Source of the DNA: an uncultured Acetatifactor sp. | Lineage (GTDB): Bacteria > Bacillota > Clostridia > Lachnospirales > Lachnospiraceae | DNA length: 44,890 nt | Reading direction: 5' to 3' | NCBI GenBank assembly: GCA_934426825.1 | Contig: CAKRYI010000022.1 | Location: forward strand, 1 to 44,890 | Shown here: positions 17,593 through 26,033 of the stretch, one piece after another | How positions within the stretch are numbered: position 1 is the stretch's first letter | Layout of the letters: each line of letters starts with the position of its first letter | The notes under the pieces: generated by a model | The model's input: only the letters and a program-made list of their open reading frames with translations | Told to the model about the DNA's origin: nothing | The model's database searches: none | Translations under genes and position numbers: made by a program

Positions 17593-18222
17593 ATGAAAAT
17601 GGCAGTGGTATGTGCAAACGGTAAGGAAGGAAAGCTGATTGTGAAGGAGGCAGTGGAGAGGGGAATGGATGTCACCGCTGTTGTGCGCAGTGAAAACCGG
17701 TCAGCGGCTCCGAAGGCTATTATAAAAGATGTGTTTGAACTGCAGGCGGATGATTTGAAGGGATTTGATGTGGTGGTTGACGCATTTGGCGCATGGACGC
17801 CGGAGACAATCGGGGGAATCCCCAAGGCGGCAGAACACCTTTCAAATTTATTGGCGGGAACCGATACAAGGCTGCTTGTGGTAGGTGGTGCGGGAAGTCT
17901 GTATGTCAATAAAGAGCATACCGCATGCGTGGCGGACGGTGCGGATTTCCCGGATGCGTTCAAGCCTTTGGCAGCGGCACACGACGAGGCGCTTCGCACA
18001 CTGCGGACAAGAAATGACGTAAACTGGACTTATGTCAGCCCGGCAGGAGATTTTCAGGCAGACGGAGCCAGAACCGGAAAATATATCCTTGGCGGCGAGG
18101 AGCTTACGTTAAATTCCAAGGGAGAGAGCGTCATCAGTTATGCGGACTACGCCATAGCCATGGTGGACGAAGCGGAAAAGGGTAACCATATCAAACAGAG
18201 AATTTCCGTAGTGTCGGAATAA
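17593..18222 (+). CDS. NAD(P)H-binding oxidoreductase (NmrA/YwnB-like)
   Basis: The 209-residue Rossmann protein has an atypical dinucleotide-binding start, MAVVCANGKEGKLIVKEAVERG, then the strand VTAVVRS, the acidic FDVVVDAFGAW segment, VVGGAGSLYV and YVSPAGDF. This is the NAD(P)-binding_10/NmrA-like fold, as in YwnB and YwnB-like flavin or quinone reductase relatives. GGAGG precedes ATG 17593. It is divergent from the hxlR gene and followed by the macrodomain gene after 17 bases, so it may share a transcript with the macrodomain/SirTM pair. The substrate is unknown. Confidence 0.82.
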   Translation: MKMAVVCANGKEGKLIVKEAVERGMDVTAVVRSENRSAAPKAIIKDVFELQADDLKGFDVVVDAFGAWTPETIGGIPKAAEHLSNLLAGTDTRLLVVGGAGSLYVNKEHTACVADGADFPDAFKPLAAAHDEALRTLRTRNDVNWTYVSPAGDFQADGARTGKYILGGEELTLNSKGESVISYADYAIAMVDEAEKGNHIKQRISVVSE

Positions 18223-18239
18223 AAGGAAAGGCATACAGG

Positions 18240-19010
18240 ATGGAGCAGAGTAAACGGCGGCAGTATCTCATAAAGGCACTTTTAAAAGAAAATGGATTAC
18301 AGGATAAGGAAACAGAACTTCCCGGGACAGAAGAGGAGCAGAAGCGCTGGCTGCGGGGACTGATGAACGTCCGGATGCCGAAGGCGGTCAACGCCGAGTT
18401 TGAAAAAATACAGGACGAGTACCTGCAGGAAGAATTGGCGAAAAAAGGGATTGTGCAGGTGGCGGATTTGCAGCCGCTACAACCGGGACTGTACCTGTGG
18501 AGAGGCGATATTACGCATCTTGCCGTGGACGCCATTGTGAATGCGGCGAACAGCGGCATGCTGGGGTGCTTCGTTCCCTGTCACGGGTGCATTGACAACG
18601 CAATCCATTCTGCCGCCGGAATACAGCTCCGTCAGGAATGTGCCCGCATCATGCAAAAGCAGCAGGAGCCTACGGGCAGAGCAAAGATTACACCGGCATA
18701 TAACCTGCCGTGCCGCTATGTGCTTCACACGGTGGGGCCCATTGTGTCGGGCAGGCTCACGGAAAAACACTGCAGACAGCTTGCGGACTGCTATCGTTCC
18801 TGTCTGGAACTTGCGGCAGACAACGGAGTAAAAAGTATTGCCTTTTGCTGTATCTCCACGGGAGAATTTCATTTTCCGCAGGAGGAGGCGGCAAAAATTG
18901 CGGTGCGGACGGTAAAGGACTTTATGCACACAGACCAAAGAATGGAAAGGGTGGTTTTTAATGTTTTCAAACAGGAAGACTATGATATCTACCAAAAACT
19001 GCTTGGATAA
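18240..19010 (+). CDS. Zinc-dependent macrodomain protein-ADP-ribose hydrolase
   Basis: The 256-residue macrodomain protein belongs to the microbial group linked to SirTM sirtuins. It has LWRGDITHLAVDAIVNAANSGMLG, the zinc-site signature CFVPCHGCIDNAIHSAAG, VLHTVGPIV and SIAFCCISTGEFHFP. An N-terminal helical extension (residues 1-75) is typical of these bacterial members. In characterised systems the protein removes ADP-ribose put on a lipoylated GcvH-like carrier by SirTM. The downstream sirtuin gene overlaps it by 50 bases, which ties the two together. The lipoyl carrier and ligase genes that complete the known operon are not in this window. Confidence 0.92.
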   Translation: MEQSKRRQYLIKALLKENGLQDKETELPGTEEEQKRWLRGLMNVRMPKAVNAEFEKIQDEYLQEELAKKGIVQVADLQPLQPGLYLWRGDITHLAVDAIVNAANSGMLGCFVPCHGCIDNAIHSAAGIQLRQECARIMQKQQEPTGRAKITPAYNLPCRYVLHTVGPIVSGRLTEKHCRQLADCYRSCLELAADNGVKSIAFCCISTGEFHFPQEEAAKIAVRTVKDFMHTDQRMERVVFNVFKQEDYDIYQKLLG

Positions 19011-19872
19011 GGTACAGCGTCTCGGAGAATGTCTGCGGGAGGCGGATGCGGTTATTGTCGGCGCGGGTGCGGGACTGTCCACATCGGCGGGATTCACCTA
19101 CACAGGAAAGAGATTCCGGGATAATTTTGCGGATTTTATCGACAAATATGGTTTCCGGGATATGTATTCCGGCGGATTCTATCCGTTTGAGAGCTTGGAA
19201 GAGCACTGGGCATACTGGTCGCGATATATTTACATCAACCGCTACAAAGACAGCGATAACGGGACATATGTGAGGCTGTATGAGCTTGTGAAAGACAAGG
19301 ATTACTTTGTGCTGACGACGAATGTCGACCATCAGTTCCAAAAGGCGGGTTTCGATAAGCACAGGTTGTTTTACACGCAGGGGGATTACGGTTTGTTCCA
19401 GTGCAGCAAGCCGTGCCGCGCGGAGACATTCGATAATGAGGAAATCATTAAAAGTATGGTCAAGGCGCAGGGCTATACGGTTGAGCCGGATGGCACACTT
19501 GCCCCACCCGAAACGCCGAAAATGATCGTGCTTACGGAATTTGTCCCGCACTGCCCCCATTGCGGACGCCCTATGAGCATGAACCTTCGGGCAGATAATA
19601 CCTTTGTTGAGGATGAAGGATGGCATATTGCGGCTGAACGGTATTCGGAATTTCTCCGCAGACATAGAGGACTGAAAGTGTTGTTTTTGGAGCTCGGCGT
19701 CGGCATGAACACACCGGGAATTATCAAATATCCGTTTTGGAAAATGACGTACGACAATCCCAATGCTATGTACGCTGCGATAAATTACGGGGACGCATAT
19801 GCGCCGTATGAAATTCGCAAGCAGTCTGTTTGTATAAATGCTGATATTGGGGAAACCCTTGCAAAGCTCTAA
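18961..19872 (+). CDS. SirTM (class M) sirtuin, protein ADP-ribosyltransferase-like
   Basis: The 303-residue sirtuin has the NAD-binding motif GAGAGLSTSAGFTYTG and LTTNVDHQFQKAGF. In place of the canonical catalytic His it reads LFYTQGDYG, the His-to-Gln type change seen in SirTM enzymes, which ADP-ribosylate rather than deacylate. Zinc-type cysteines appear as CSKPC and CPHCG. I kept ATG 18961; ATG 18982 has a better AGGAAG site, and either would overlap the macrodomain gene. Known SirTM/macrodomain pairs act in oxidative-stress signalling on lipoylated GcvH-L. That carrier is absent here, so the target is open. A terminator follows. Confidence 0.9.
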   Translation: MFSNRKTMISTKNCLDKVQRLGECLREADAVIVGAGAGLSTSAGFTYTGKRFRDNFADFIDKYGFRDMYSGGFYPFESLEEHWAYWSRYIYINRYKDSDNGTYVRLYELVKDKDYFVLTTNVDHQFQKAGFDKHRLFYTQGDYGLFQCSKPCRAETFDNEEIIKSMVKAQGYTVEPDGTLAPPETPKMIVLTEFVPHCPHCGRPMSMNLRADNTFVEDEGWHIAAERYSEFLRRHRGLKVLFLELGVGMNTPGIIKYPFWKMTYDNPNAMYAAINYGDAYAPYEIRKQSVCINADIGETLAKL

Positions 19873-19895
19873 CATAATAGTTTAAAGTTTCTTGT

Positions 19896-19928
19896 GGGCG
19901 TTCACTTGAAATAGTGGACGCTCTTTTT
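19896..19928 (+). terminator. Intrinsic terminator after the sirtuin gene
   Basis: GGGCGTTCACT (19896-19906) pairs, with two G-T wobbles, with 19913-19923 and is followed by TTTTT. It ends the oxidoreductase-macrodomain-SirTM transcript. Confidence 0.8.
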
Positions 19929-19960
19929 GTGTGTCTTGCACTTCCGTAGATAAATTTATA

Positions 19961-19988
19961 TTGACATTATCAAAAATGAGAATATAAT
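19961..19988 (+). promoter_or_regulatory. Promoter of the membrane ferredoxin operon
   Basis: TTGACA (19961-19966) and TATAAT (19983-19988) are spaced by 16 bases. In the leader, ATTTCCATA (20030-20038) and TATGGAAAT (20055-20063) form a 9-base inverted repeat just before the ribosome binding site. Confidence 0.75.
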
Positions 19989-20078
19989 AAAAATATAGAA
20001 TAATACACAAACCATAACATACACAAGAAATTTCCATAGTAATCATTCTGTTTTTATGGAAATAGCAGGGAGGATAAA

Positions 20079-20897
20079 ATGAAAAAATACTGGCTGCCCA
20101 TTACAATGCTGGCAATCTTTGAAACCGTGGCAATTACGCTTTGGCTGACAAAAGATAACCTGTTTTACCTGTTCAATTTCAGCTATATCGGAATTGCCAT
20201 TGCATTAGGCGTTTTCCTGTTTATCAGACAATACAAGAACGCCAGACGGGTCACACAGTTGTTGGTGGGACTTTATATGCTTGTCTACTTGGGAATAATC
20301 AGCAACGAAAACATGCAGATTGAAGGATTCTGGTACTATCTTTTCACGGGAGTATTTGAGGCGGCGACCATTCACTATGCCGTGGCGAAAATTTTCGGAC
20401 CGCTGCTGTTTGGCAGGGGCTGGTGCGGTTATGCCTGCTGGACAGCGATGGTGCTTGATTTCTTGCCCTATAAGGTGCCGCAAACACCAAGAAAAAAGAT
20501 TGGTTGGATACGATATATCACATTTACCGCATCCCTTGTATTTGTGTCGGCGCTGTTCCTTGCGCACGTGGGTAACATAGAAACCATTATGTTTTGGGCA
20601 TTTATCATCGGAAATGTGCTGTACTATGCGATCGGAATCCTGTTGGCGTTTGCCTTTAAGGACAATCGGGCATTTTGCAAATACATATGTCCCATCACCG
20701 TATTTTTAAAGCCCATGAGTTATTTTTCCTTGTTTCGGATTCAGTGTGATAAAAGCAAATGTGTCTCCTGCGGCAAGTGCAAAAAGGTATGCCCCATGGA
20801 GGTGGATGTCACCGACAATTCCCGGAAACGGAAGAACGCAACGGAGTGTATTCTCTGTATGGAGTGCGTGAAAAACTGTCCGAAAAAGGCACTCTGA
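20079..20897 (+). CDS. Membrane-bound 4Fe-4S protein (NapH/polyferredoxin-like)
   Basis: The 272-residue protein has about five to six transmembrane segments in residues 1-205. A cytoplasmic tail then holds two [4Fe-4S] ferredoxin motifs, CDKSKCVSCGKCKKVCP and CILCMECVKNCP. The loop GRGWCGYACWTAMV is the conserved GxxxCGxxCP-like feature of NapH/NosR/CcoG-type proteins. It probably passes electrons between the membrane quinone pool or a flavoprotein and a soluble partner; the partner is not identifiable here. GGGAGG precedes ATG 20079. The downstream winged-helix gene starts 44 bases later and is likely co-transcribed. Confidence 0.85.
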   Translation: MKKYWLPITMLAIFETVAITLWLTKDNLFYLFNFSYIGIAIALGVFLFIRQYKNARRVTQLLVGLYMLVYLGIISNENMQIEGFWYYLFTGVFEAATIHYAVAKIFGPLLFGRGWCGYACWTAMVLDFLPYKVPQTPRKKIGWIRYITFTASLVFVSALFLAHVGNIETIMFWAFIIGNVLYYAIGILLAFAFKDNRAFCKYICPITVFLKPMSYFSLFRIQCDKSKCVSCGKCKKVCPMEVDVTDNSRKRKNATECILCMECVKNCPKKAL

Positions 20898-20941
20898 TTT
20901 CTATAACAGAAAAAATGCGGATAAGGAGCGGTGGAATCAAA

Positions 20942-21442
20942 ATGGAACTGGCAGAAGTAGTAATGAATCCGGTGCGGCAAAGAATTTATCAGTATTTGCT
21001 GATACATGAAAAGGGAACGGTGAAAGAAATCAAAAAAGAATTGCCGGATATTTCCGGTGCAAGTTTATACAGCCACATAAAAATACTGGCGGACCATTCC
21101 ATCATTACGGTGGTGGAGGAGAACCGAATCCGCGGAACGGCGGAAAAAGTTTATCAGATAAATAAAAGCGCGTTGGAGATTGACGATGAAAACGGGCTGG
21201 CTGTTCAGGCGGCGCTTATGAGGATTGGCACCGCATTCGCAAAATATTTTGCCAAAGGGGATGTAAACCCGCGCAAGGATATGCTTCTGTTCACCGGATG
21301 TACCCTGACGCTGACAGATGATGAATTTGCGGATTTCCTTGGGGAAATAAACGGGGTGGCAATGAAATACATGGCAAAACCCGTGACGGACGAAAGCAGG
21401 ACAAGGCAGGTATCTGTAGTATCGTCACCGGTTGATTTATAG
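20942..21442 (+). CDS. Winged-helix (ArsR-like) transcriptional regulator
   Basis: The 166-residue protein starts MELAEVVMNPVRQRIYQYLL and has an ArsR/HTH_20-type winged helix: TVKEIKKELPDISGASLYSHIKILADHSIITVVEE. A C-terminal helical part without metal-binding Cys pairs follows. ATG 20942 is preceded by AAGGAG with a long spacing. It lies 18 bases before an ABC-2 exporter ATPase gene, so it most likely controls that exporter. The same arrangement (PadR or ArsR-type regulator plus ABC-2 pair) is common in Clostridia. Confidence 0.82.
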   Translation: MELAEVVMNPVRQRIYQYLLIHEKGTVKEIKKELPDISGASLYSHIKILADHSIITVVEENRIRGTAEKVYQINKSALEIDDENGLAVQAALMRIGTAFAKYFAKGDVNPRKDMLLFTGCTLTLTDDEFADFLGEINGVAMKYMAKPVTDESRTRQVSVVSSPVDL

Positions 21443-21460
21443 AGAGGAAGGAAGAAAAAT

Positions 21461-22171
21461 ATGTTGAAAATCGAACATCTGACAAAAATTTACGGTGGGA
21501 AAAAAGCAGTGGATGACCTTTCCCTGCACATCCGCCCCGGAGAAATATACGGATTTATCGGGCACAACGGCGCCGGAAAGACTACGACGCTGAAATCCTG
21601 CTGCGGTATTTTGCAGTACGACAGCGGTGAAATTACGGTGGACGGTGTATCCATGAAAGCAGACCCGTTAGCCTGCAAAAAGAAGATTGCGTATATCCCG
21701 GACAATCCGGATTTATACGAATTTATGACAGGCATCCAGTACCTGAACTTTGTGGCGGATGTTTTTGGCGTCGGGTCATCCGAACGGCAGGAACAGATTC
21801 ACCGTTATGGGGACGCTTTTGAATTGACGGCGGATTTGGCACAGCCCATTTCGGCTTACTCCCACGGAATGAAGCAGAAGCTGGCGATTATTGCGGCACT
21901 GGTTCACCGACCGAAGCTGATTATTATGGATGAGCCGTTTGTGGGGCTTGACCCGAAGGCATCCCACCTGCTGAAAATCATGATGCGGGAAATGTGTGAT
22001 AACGGCAGTGCCATTTTCTTTTCCACCCATGTGCTGGAGGTGGCAGAAAAGCTCTGTGACAAAGTCGCCATTATCAAAGCGGGGCGGCTGGTAAAATCGG
22101 GAACCATGGAAGAAGTCAAGGGTGATACCTCTTTGGAAGATGTATTTCTGGAATTGGAGGGAGAGCAATGA
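21461..22171 (+). CDS. ABC-2 type exporter ATP-binding protein
   Basis: The 236-residue single ABC ATPase has Walker A GHNGAGKTTT, the Q-loop region, signature YSHGMKQKLAI (a variant of LSGGQ), Walker B LIIMDEPFVGLDP and the switch His in FFSTHVLEVAEKL. The C-terminal tail KGDTSLEDVFLELEG is typical of CcmA/YxlF-like exporters. It overlaps the permease gene by 4 bases. Substrate unknown; bacteriocin, drug or lipid export are the common roles. Confidence 0.9.
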   Translation: MLKIEHLTKIYGGKKAVDDLSLHIRPGEIYGFIGHNGAGKTTTLKSCCGILQYDSGEITVDGVSMKADPLACKKKIAYIPDNPDLYEFMTGIQYLNFVADVFGVGSSERQEQIHRYGDAFELTADLAQPISAYSHGMKQKLAIIAALVHRPKLIIMDEPFVGLDPKASHLLKIMMREMCDNGSAIFFSTHVLEVAEKLCDKVAIIKAGRLVKSGTMEEVKGDTSLEDVFLELEGEQ

Positions 22172-23760
22172 CAAAGGCTTTATTAAAAAAACAGATGCTG
22201 GAGGTTTTTTCATGGCTTTATCAAGATAAAAAGTCCGGGAAAAATCGCACGGGAAAAGGAATTGCCGGATATGTGCTGGTGTGGCTGATTGTCTTTGGTT
22301 TTCTGGGTGGTGTTTTCGGAGTGGCGGCAACGGCACTTTGCAAACCGCTGTTGTCTGTGGATATGGGGTGGCTCTACTGGTGCCTGATGTCGATGATTGC
22401 TATCTTTTTCGGCGTATTTGGCAGCGTGTTTAATACATACAGTTCCCTCTATCAGGCGAAGGACAATGACCTGTTACTTTCCATGCCGATTCCCACGTCC
22501 CGAATTTTGCTGGTGCGGTTGTCCGGCGTGTATGCCATGGGGTTAATGTATGAACTGATTGCAGTGATACCGACTATCATTGTGTGGTTTTTGACAGCAC
22601 CGTTTTCCATCGTGGGGACAGCTAATGTGCTGCTGATTCCTATTGTATTGTCGTTCCTGATTCTGGTGTTATCCGCAGTTTTAGGCTGGGTGGTGGCTGT
22701 GGTGGTTACCAAGGTAAAACACCGGAATCTCATCACGGTGTTTCTCTCTCTGGCGTTCATGGCGGCGTACTACTATCTGTATGCGCAGGCATATTCTGCG
22801 CTGCAAACCATTCTCCTGAACGCCCAAGCATGGGGGAATAAGCTGAAAATTGCATTGTACCCACTGTATCATATGGGAAGGGCGGCGGAGGGCAATATGC
22901 TTTCCATGGCGCTGTTTACCGCTATGATTGCAGTGCTGGTTGTGATTACCTATGTTGTGCTTTCCCGGAGCTTTTTGAAGCTGGCAACCGCGAACCGGGG
23001 AGCGGCGAAAACTGTTTACAAGGAACGGACGGCGAAGGCGGGCTCTGTGGGAAGTGCTCTGCTTTTCAAAGAATTCCGCCGTTTTCTCGGCAGTGCGACT
23101 TATATGTTAAACTGCGGTCTTGGAATTATTCTGATGCCTGTTTCCGCTGTCGTGCTCATATGGAAGGCAGACACGGTGAGAGCGTTTCTGGCGGCGGACT
23201 ATATACAGAATTATGTGCCGCTGATAGTAGTCGGGGGAATCTGTATGCTGACAACCATGAATGACATGACGGCGCCATCCGTTTCTCTGGAGGGCAAAAA
23301 TTTGTGGATTGCACAGTCATTTCCGGTATCCGGCAGACAGGTTCTGGCGGCAAAGCTGTGGCTGCAGCTGATATTGACATGGATTCCGGCAATTCCGCTG
23401 TTGGTTGCGGCAGAGTGGATTTGGAAGCCGGAACTGATTTACGCGGTTCTGATACCGGTAATTACGGTTTTGTTTGTTTTGCTGATGGCGCTGCTCGGTC
23501 TGGTGCTCAATCTGAAAATGCCGAATCTGCACTGGAGCAGCGAGATGATACCGATTAAACAGAGTGCACCGGTGATGTTTGTGCTGTTTGGCGGCTGGAT
23601 GATTCTCGTTGCCTTGGCGGGAGTGTATGCACTGCTGCGAAACGATGTCAGCGTAGCGGGATTCCTTATAAGCGTATGCGCCCTGTTATTGTTTGCAGGC
23701 AGCTTGCTTTTGTGGTGGCTTATGACAAAAGGGGCAAAAATTTTTGAAAGATTAACCTGA
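22168..23760 (+). CDS. ABC-2 type exporter permease
   Basis: The 530-residue membrane protein has around twelve hydrophobic segments in two halves. The motif KDNDLLLSMPIPTSRILLVRL after the first pair is a common loop in this permease class, and a second copy of the pattern (SVSLEGKNLWIAQSFPVSGRQVLAAKL) appears in the second half. It is the partner of the overlapping ATPase. The stop at 23758-23760 is followed directly by the decayed membrane protein gene. Confidence 0.85.
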   Translation: MTKALLKKQMLEVFSWLYQDKKSGKNRTGKGIAGYVLVWLIVFGFLGGVFGVAATALCKPLLSVDMGWLYWCLMSMIAIFFGVFGSVFNTYSSLYQAKDNDLLLSMPIPTSRILLVRLSGVYAMGLMYELIAVIPTIIVWFLTAPFSIVGTANVLLIPIVLSFLILVLSAVLGWVVAVVVTKVKHRNLITVFLSLAFMAAYYYLYAQAYSALQTILLNAQAWGNKLKIALYPLYHMGRAAEGNMLSMALFTAMIAVLVVITYVVLSRSFLKLATANRGAAKTVYKERTAKAGSVGSALLFKEFRRFLGSATYMLNCGLGIILMPVSAVVLIWKADTVRAFLAADYIQNYVPLIVVGGICMLTTMNDMTAPSVSLEGKNLWIAQSFPVSGRQVLAAKLWLQLILTWIPAIPLLVAAEWIWKPELIYAVLIPVITVLFVLLMALLGLVLNLKMPNLHWSSEMIPIKQSAPVMFVLFGGWMILVALAGVYALLRNDVSVAGFLISVCALLLFAGSLLLWWLMTKGAKIFERLT

Positions 23761-23761
23761 A

Positions 23762-24259
23762 ATCAAATGTGCTTTTATCTTTTCCGTTATCGGCTTTTTC
23801 GGCTGTATTATAGGACTGCTCAGCTTGAATTTTGGCAGGGGAGGAGTTATCACATTAGGGAATGTTACGCTGTATGGGCTGATTGCCGATGACAGCGGTT
23901 ACAGTGTTGAGAGTATCGGTGCTGCGTTAGCCGCCGGCATGGTAGTCTGCGCCGGTGAAGCGGTGCTGGCAAAATTTGCAGAGCGCTATTTTGCAAATGA
24001 GATGAAGGCGGAGACTCCTTTTACAGAGCAGGGCGCAAAGGAATTGATGCGCCTTGGCATTTTGACCATTGTGATTCCCACCGCCTGCGCATTTATCGCC
24101 GATGTGCTTCAGGGAATTATCGTAGGATTTGCAAGAGTAACGACCGACACGGTATTTGATATTTCTGCGAATGGGGACGGTGCGGTTGTTTTAGGAATTA
24201 TGTTTATTGTGATGTCTCTTTTGTGCCGCTATGGTGCGGAAGTGACGGAAGGAAGGTGA
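23762..24259 (+). pseudogene. Membrane protein (DUF2975-like), 5'-truncated
   Basis: The frame is open from the permease stop and encodes a hydrophobic segment (CAFIFSVIGFFGCIIGLLSL). Two more membrane helices follow, and the end VVLGIMFIVMSLLCRYGAEV resembles the last helix of DUF2975 proteins. No ATG exists in frame upstream of the first helix; the only near start is TTG 23825, which would drop that helix and has no convincing placement. I read it as a gene that lost its 5' end, although translation from TTG cannot be excluded. DUF2975 genes usually precede a small helix-turn-helix gene, which is absent here. Confidence 0.5.
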
Positions 24260-24264
24260 AAAGG

Positions 24265-24303
24265 ATGGTTCTTACGATTGCAGCTGCTCCATGCAGGGTC
24301 TGA
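24265..24303 (+). CDS. Putative 12-residue regulatory leader peptide
   Basis: ATG GTT CTT ... GTC TGA encodes MVLTIAAAPCRV behind the site GGAAGG (24251-24256), 8 bases upstream. Codons 8-11 form the left arm of a perfect 10-base hairpin and the stop codon lies in its loop. This is the layout of translation-coupled attenuators of antibiotic resistance genes. The downstream gene is an MFS efflux pump. Confidence 0.45.
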   Translation: MVLTIAAAPCRV

Positions 24304-24376
24304 GGAGACTGCATGGAGATGAAATGTATCTCCCCGGACTTTGCTTCTGAAAGAAATCAAAAATAAGGAGCAAAGT
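24287..24376 (+). promoter_or_regulatory. Hairpin relay upstream of the MFS gene
   Basis: Three stems can form. CTCCATGCAG (24287-24296) pairs with CTGCATGGAG (24309-24318). GGAGAT (24315-24320) pairs with ATCTCC (24328-24333) and so excludes full formation of the first stem. ACTTTGCT (24338-24345) pairs with AGCAAAGT (24369-24376), which covers the end of the AAGGAG ribosome binding site (24365-24370) and reaches the start codon. No T-run follows, so control would act on translation. Confidence 0.55.
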
Positions 24377-24377
24377 G

Positions 24378-25547
24378 ATGAAAAAACAAAATAAATATGT
24401 ACTAAAAGATTTTTTGATTCTGTGGAGCACCCAGAGTATTTCCCAGCTTGGCAGTTCCATGACGGCGTATGCCCTGACACTGTGGCTGTATGAACAGACC
24501 GGTTCCTCTTTGAGTACGGCGGCGCTGACAATCTGTTCCTACGCACCCTATGTTCTCATGAGCATTTTTGCGGGTGCGCTGACAGACCGGTTTGACAAAA
24601 AGAAACTCATGCTTATCTGTGACACTTTTGCGGCTGTGTGTACGGTGACGATTTTGGCGCTGTTTTGCACCGGGCAGCTCAGCGTGTGGCACCTGTACCT
24701 TCTGAATATGGTATCGGGACTGATGAATACGGTTCAGCAGCCGGCATCGGATGTTGCCATGACGCTGATTGTTCCGCAGGAGTATTTTCAAAAAACAAGC
24801 GGATTGCGCTCTCTGTCGAGGTCGTTGATTTCCATTTTGAATCCGCTTATAGCTACGGCGGTGTATTCTTTAGCGGGCTTGCAACTGGTAATTGCCATAG
24901 ACTTGGGCAGCTTTCTTGTGGCATTCGTTAGCCTGCTTTTGCTTATCCGGATACCGAAGCAGGCGCAGCAGACGGAGGAAAGTGTCTGGGAGCTTGCGAA
25001 GGGCGGCTCCCGCGTTCTCGGAATGGTAACTTCCTGTTCGGGAATTGCGATGATTTTCGGAAGCCTTTTGGTCTCTGTGCTTCCCAAGCCGAAAAACCGG
25101 GTGCGGGTGGTCTACCTGACCATGCTGTTTTCTCTCGGAACGGAGAATTTTTTGCTTGCGTTTGCCCGCGAACCGTGGTTGTGGTGTATCGGGCAAATCA
25201 TTGGCTGGATTTTGGTGCCGGTTATGAGCGCAAATCTCGATGTTATCCTGCGGACATCCATTCCGGTTGAATTACAGGGGCGTGTCTATGCCTGCCGCAA
25301 CACCTTTCAGTTTTTTACCATACCGATAGGACTGTTTTTAGGCGGGTTTGCCGTAGACCGGATATGTGAACCTGTTATGAGGGAATTCGGAACCATACCA
25401 CTGCTTCGCAGAATGTTTGGCAGCGGAAAAGGCTCCGGCGCCGCCATGATGATGGGGATTCTGGGAATACTCGGTGTCCTGCTATGCTTTTTGGTGGGCA
25501 GGAGACTGAAAAAATACCGGTATTATGAGGCGGAGAATAGAGAGTAA
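24378..25547 (+). CDS. MFS efflux transporter (MefA/MDR-like), possibly with internal deletion
   Basis: The 389-residue major facilitator protein has a first half with the A-motif-like loop GALTDRFDKKKLML and the segment QQPASDVAMTLIVP, typical of the Mef/TetV-like drug exporter branch. AAGGAG lies 7 bases before ATG 24378; a GTG at 24375 is less well placed. Near residue 211 the chain passes from WELAKGG directly to SRVLGMVTSCSGIAMIFGSLL. In relatives I recall, about 40-45 residues with a membrane segment pair lie at this point, and family length is about 420-430. I therefore suspect an in-frame deletion that may impair transport. The gene has its own leader with hairpins. Confidence 0.8.
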   Translation: MKKQNKYVLKDFLILWSTQSISQLGSSMTAYALTLWLYEQTGSSLSTAALTICSYAPYVLMSIFAGALTDRFDKKKLMLICDTFAAVCTVTILALFCTGQLSVWHLYLLNMVSGLMNTVQQPASDVAMTLIVPQEYFQKTSGLRSLSRSLISILNPLIATAVYSLAGLQLVIAIDLGSFLVAFVSLLLLIRIPKQAQQTEESVWELAKGGSRVLGMVTSCSGIAMIFGSLLVSVLPKPKNRVRVVYLTMLFSLGTENFLLAFAREPWLWCIGQIIGWILVPVMSANLDVILRTSIPVELQGRVYACRNTFQFFTIPIGLFLGGFAVDRICEPVMREFGTIPLLRRMFGSGKGSGAAMMMGILGILGVLLCFLVGRRLKKYRYYEAENRE

Positions 25548-25552
25548 AGACA

Positions 25553-25588
25553 GAAGAGGCGTGATGTTCCAAAACATCATGCCTCTTC
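25553..25588. terminator. Hairpin between convergent MFS and ASCH genes
   Basis: GAAGAGGC (25553-25560) with inner TGATGTT pairs with AACATCA and GCCTCTTC (to 25588) around CCAA. The stem is long with one mismatch and contains the end of the minus-strand gene. No T-run is present on either strand, so termination is inferred from stem strength. Confidence 0.6.
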
Positions 25589-25954
25589 AATGTATTGAAA
25601 GGATTGTGGTGCGTTTGTTATTCCGTAGTCTTTCAATTCTCTTGGTTCTTCATATTTGATAACATTCTTTAATTTGTAGGCAACTGCCAGTTCCCGATGC
25701 TCGTAATATTGGTCAAAAAAGGTTTTATCAATTCCGGATTTCTTTTCTGTTTTTTTCCAGATAATTTCGGGATTATCAATCAGAATGTCCTCTACTTCTG
25801 CTTCGCCGACAACTTTCATAATGGGGGTTGTGGAATAAATTAATATTTTGTCTATCTGCCGTTTACATGCTTTTTTCCGAAATTCATATCGCTTTGTTCC
25901 GTTCATAATATTTTCTACATGGACAGGATTAATTGATAATAATATTGCGCACAT
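25577..25954 (-). CDS. ASCH/PUA-like domain protein
   Basis: The 125-residue protein starts MCAILLSINPVHVENIMNGTKRYEFRK, the ASCH/PUA-like opening in which a basic patch at the end of helix 1 is thought to bind RNA or a nucleotide. The strand KILIYSTTPIMKVVGEAEV and the ending LKDYGITNAPQSFQYIEE complete the small beta-barrel. ATG 25954 is preceded by GGAG with 8 bases spacing; an upstream GTG overlaps that site. Some ASCH proteins are N4-acetylcytidine amidohydrolases. The next gene in the same direction encodes a GNAT acetyltransferase, separated by 79 bases, so they may be a functional pair. Confidence 0.72.
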   Translation of the reverse strand: MCAILLSINPVHVENIMNGTKRYEFRKKACKRQIDKILIYSTTPIMKVVGEAEVEDILIDNPEIIWKKTEKKSGIDKTFFDQYYEHRELAVAYKLKNVIKYEEPRELKDYGITNAPQSFQYIEEA

Positions 25955-26033
25955 TATTCTCACTCCGTTTTTAAATTATAGTTACACTATACCTTAATAT
26001 AAAATATTTTGCAACCATAAACGAACGCTTGTT

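Noticed and set aside
18967..19875. Minus-strand frame covering the whole SirTM gene
   Set aside because: It mirrors the sirtuin frame; the plus strand has clear sirtuin motifs.
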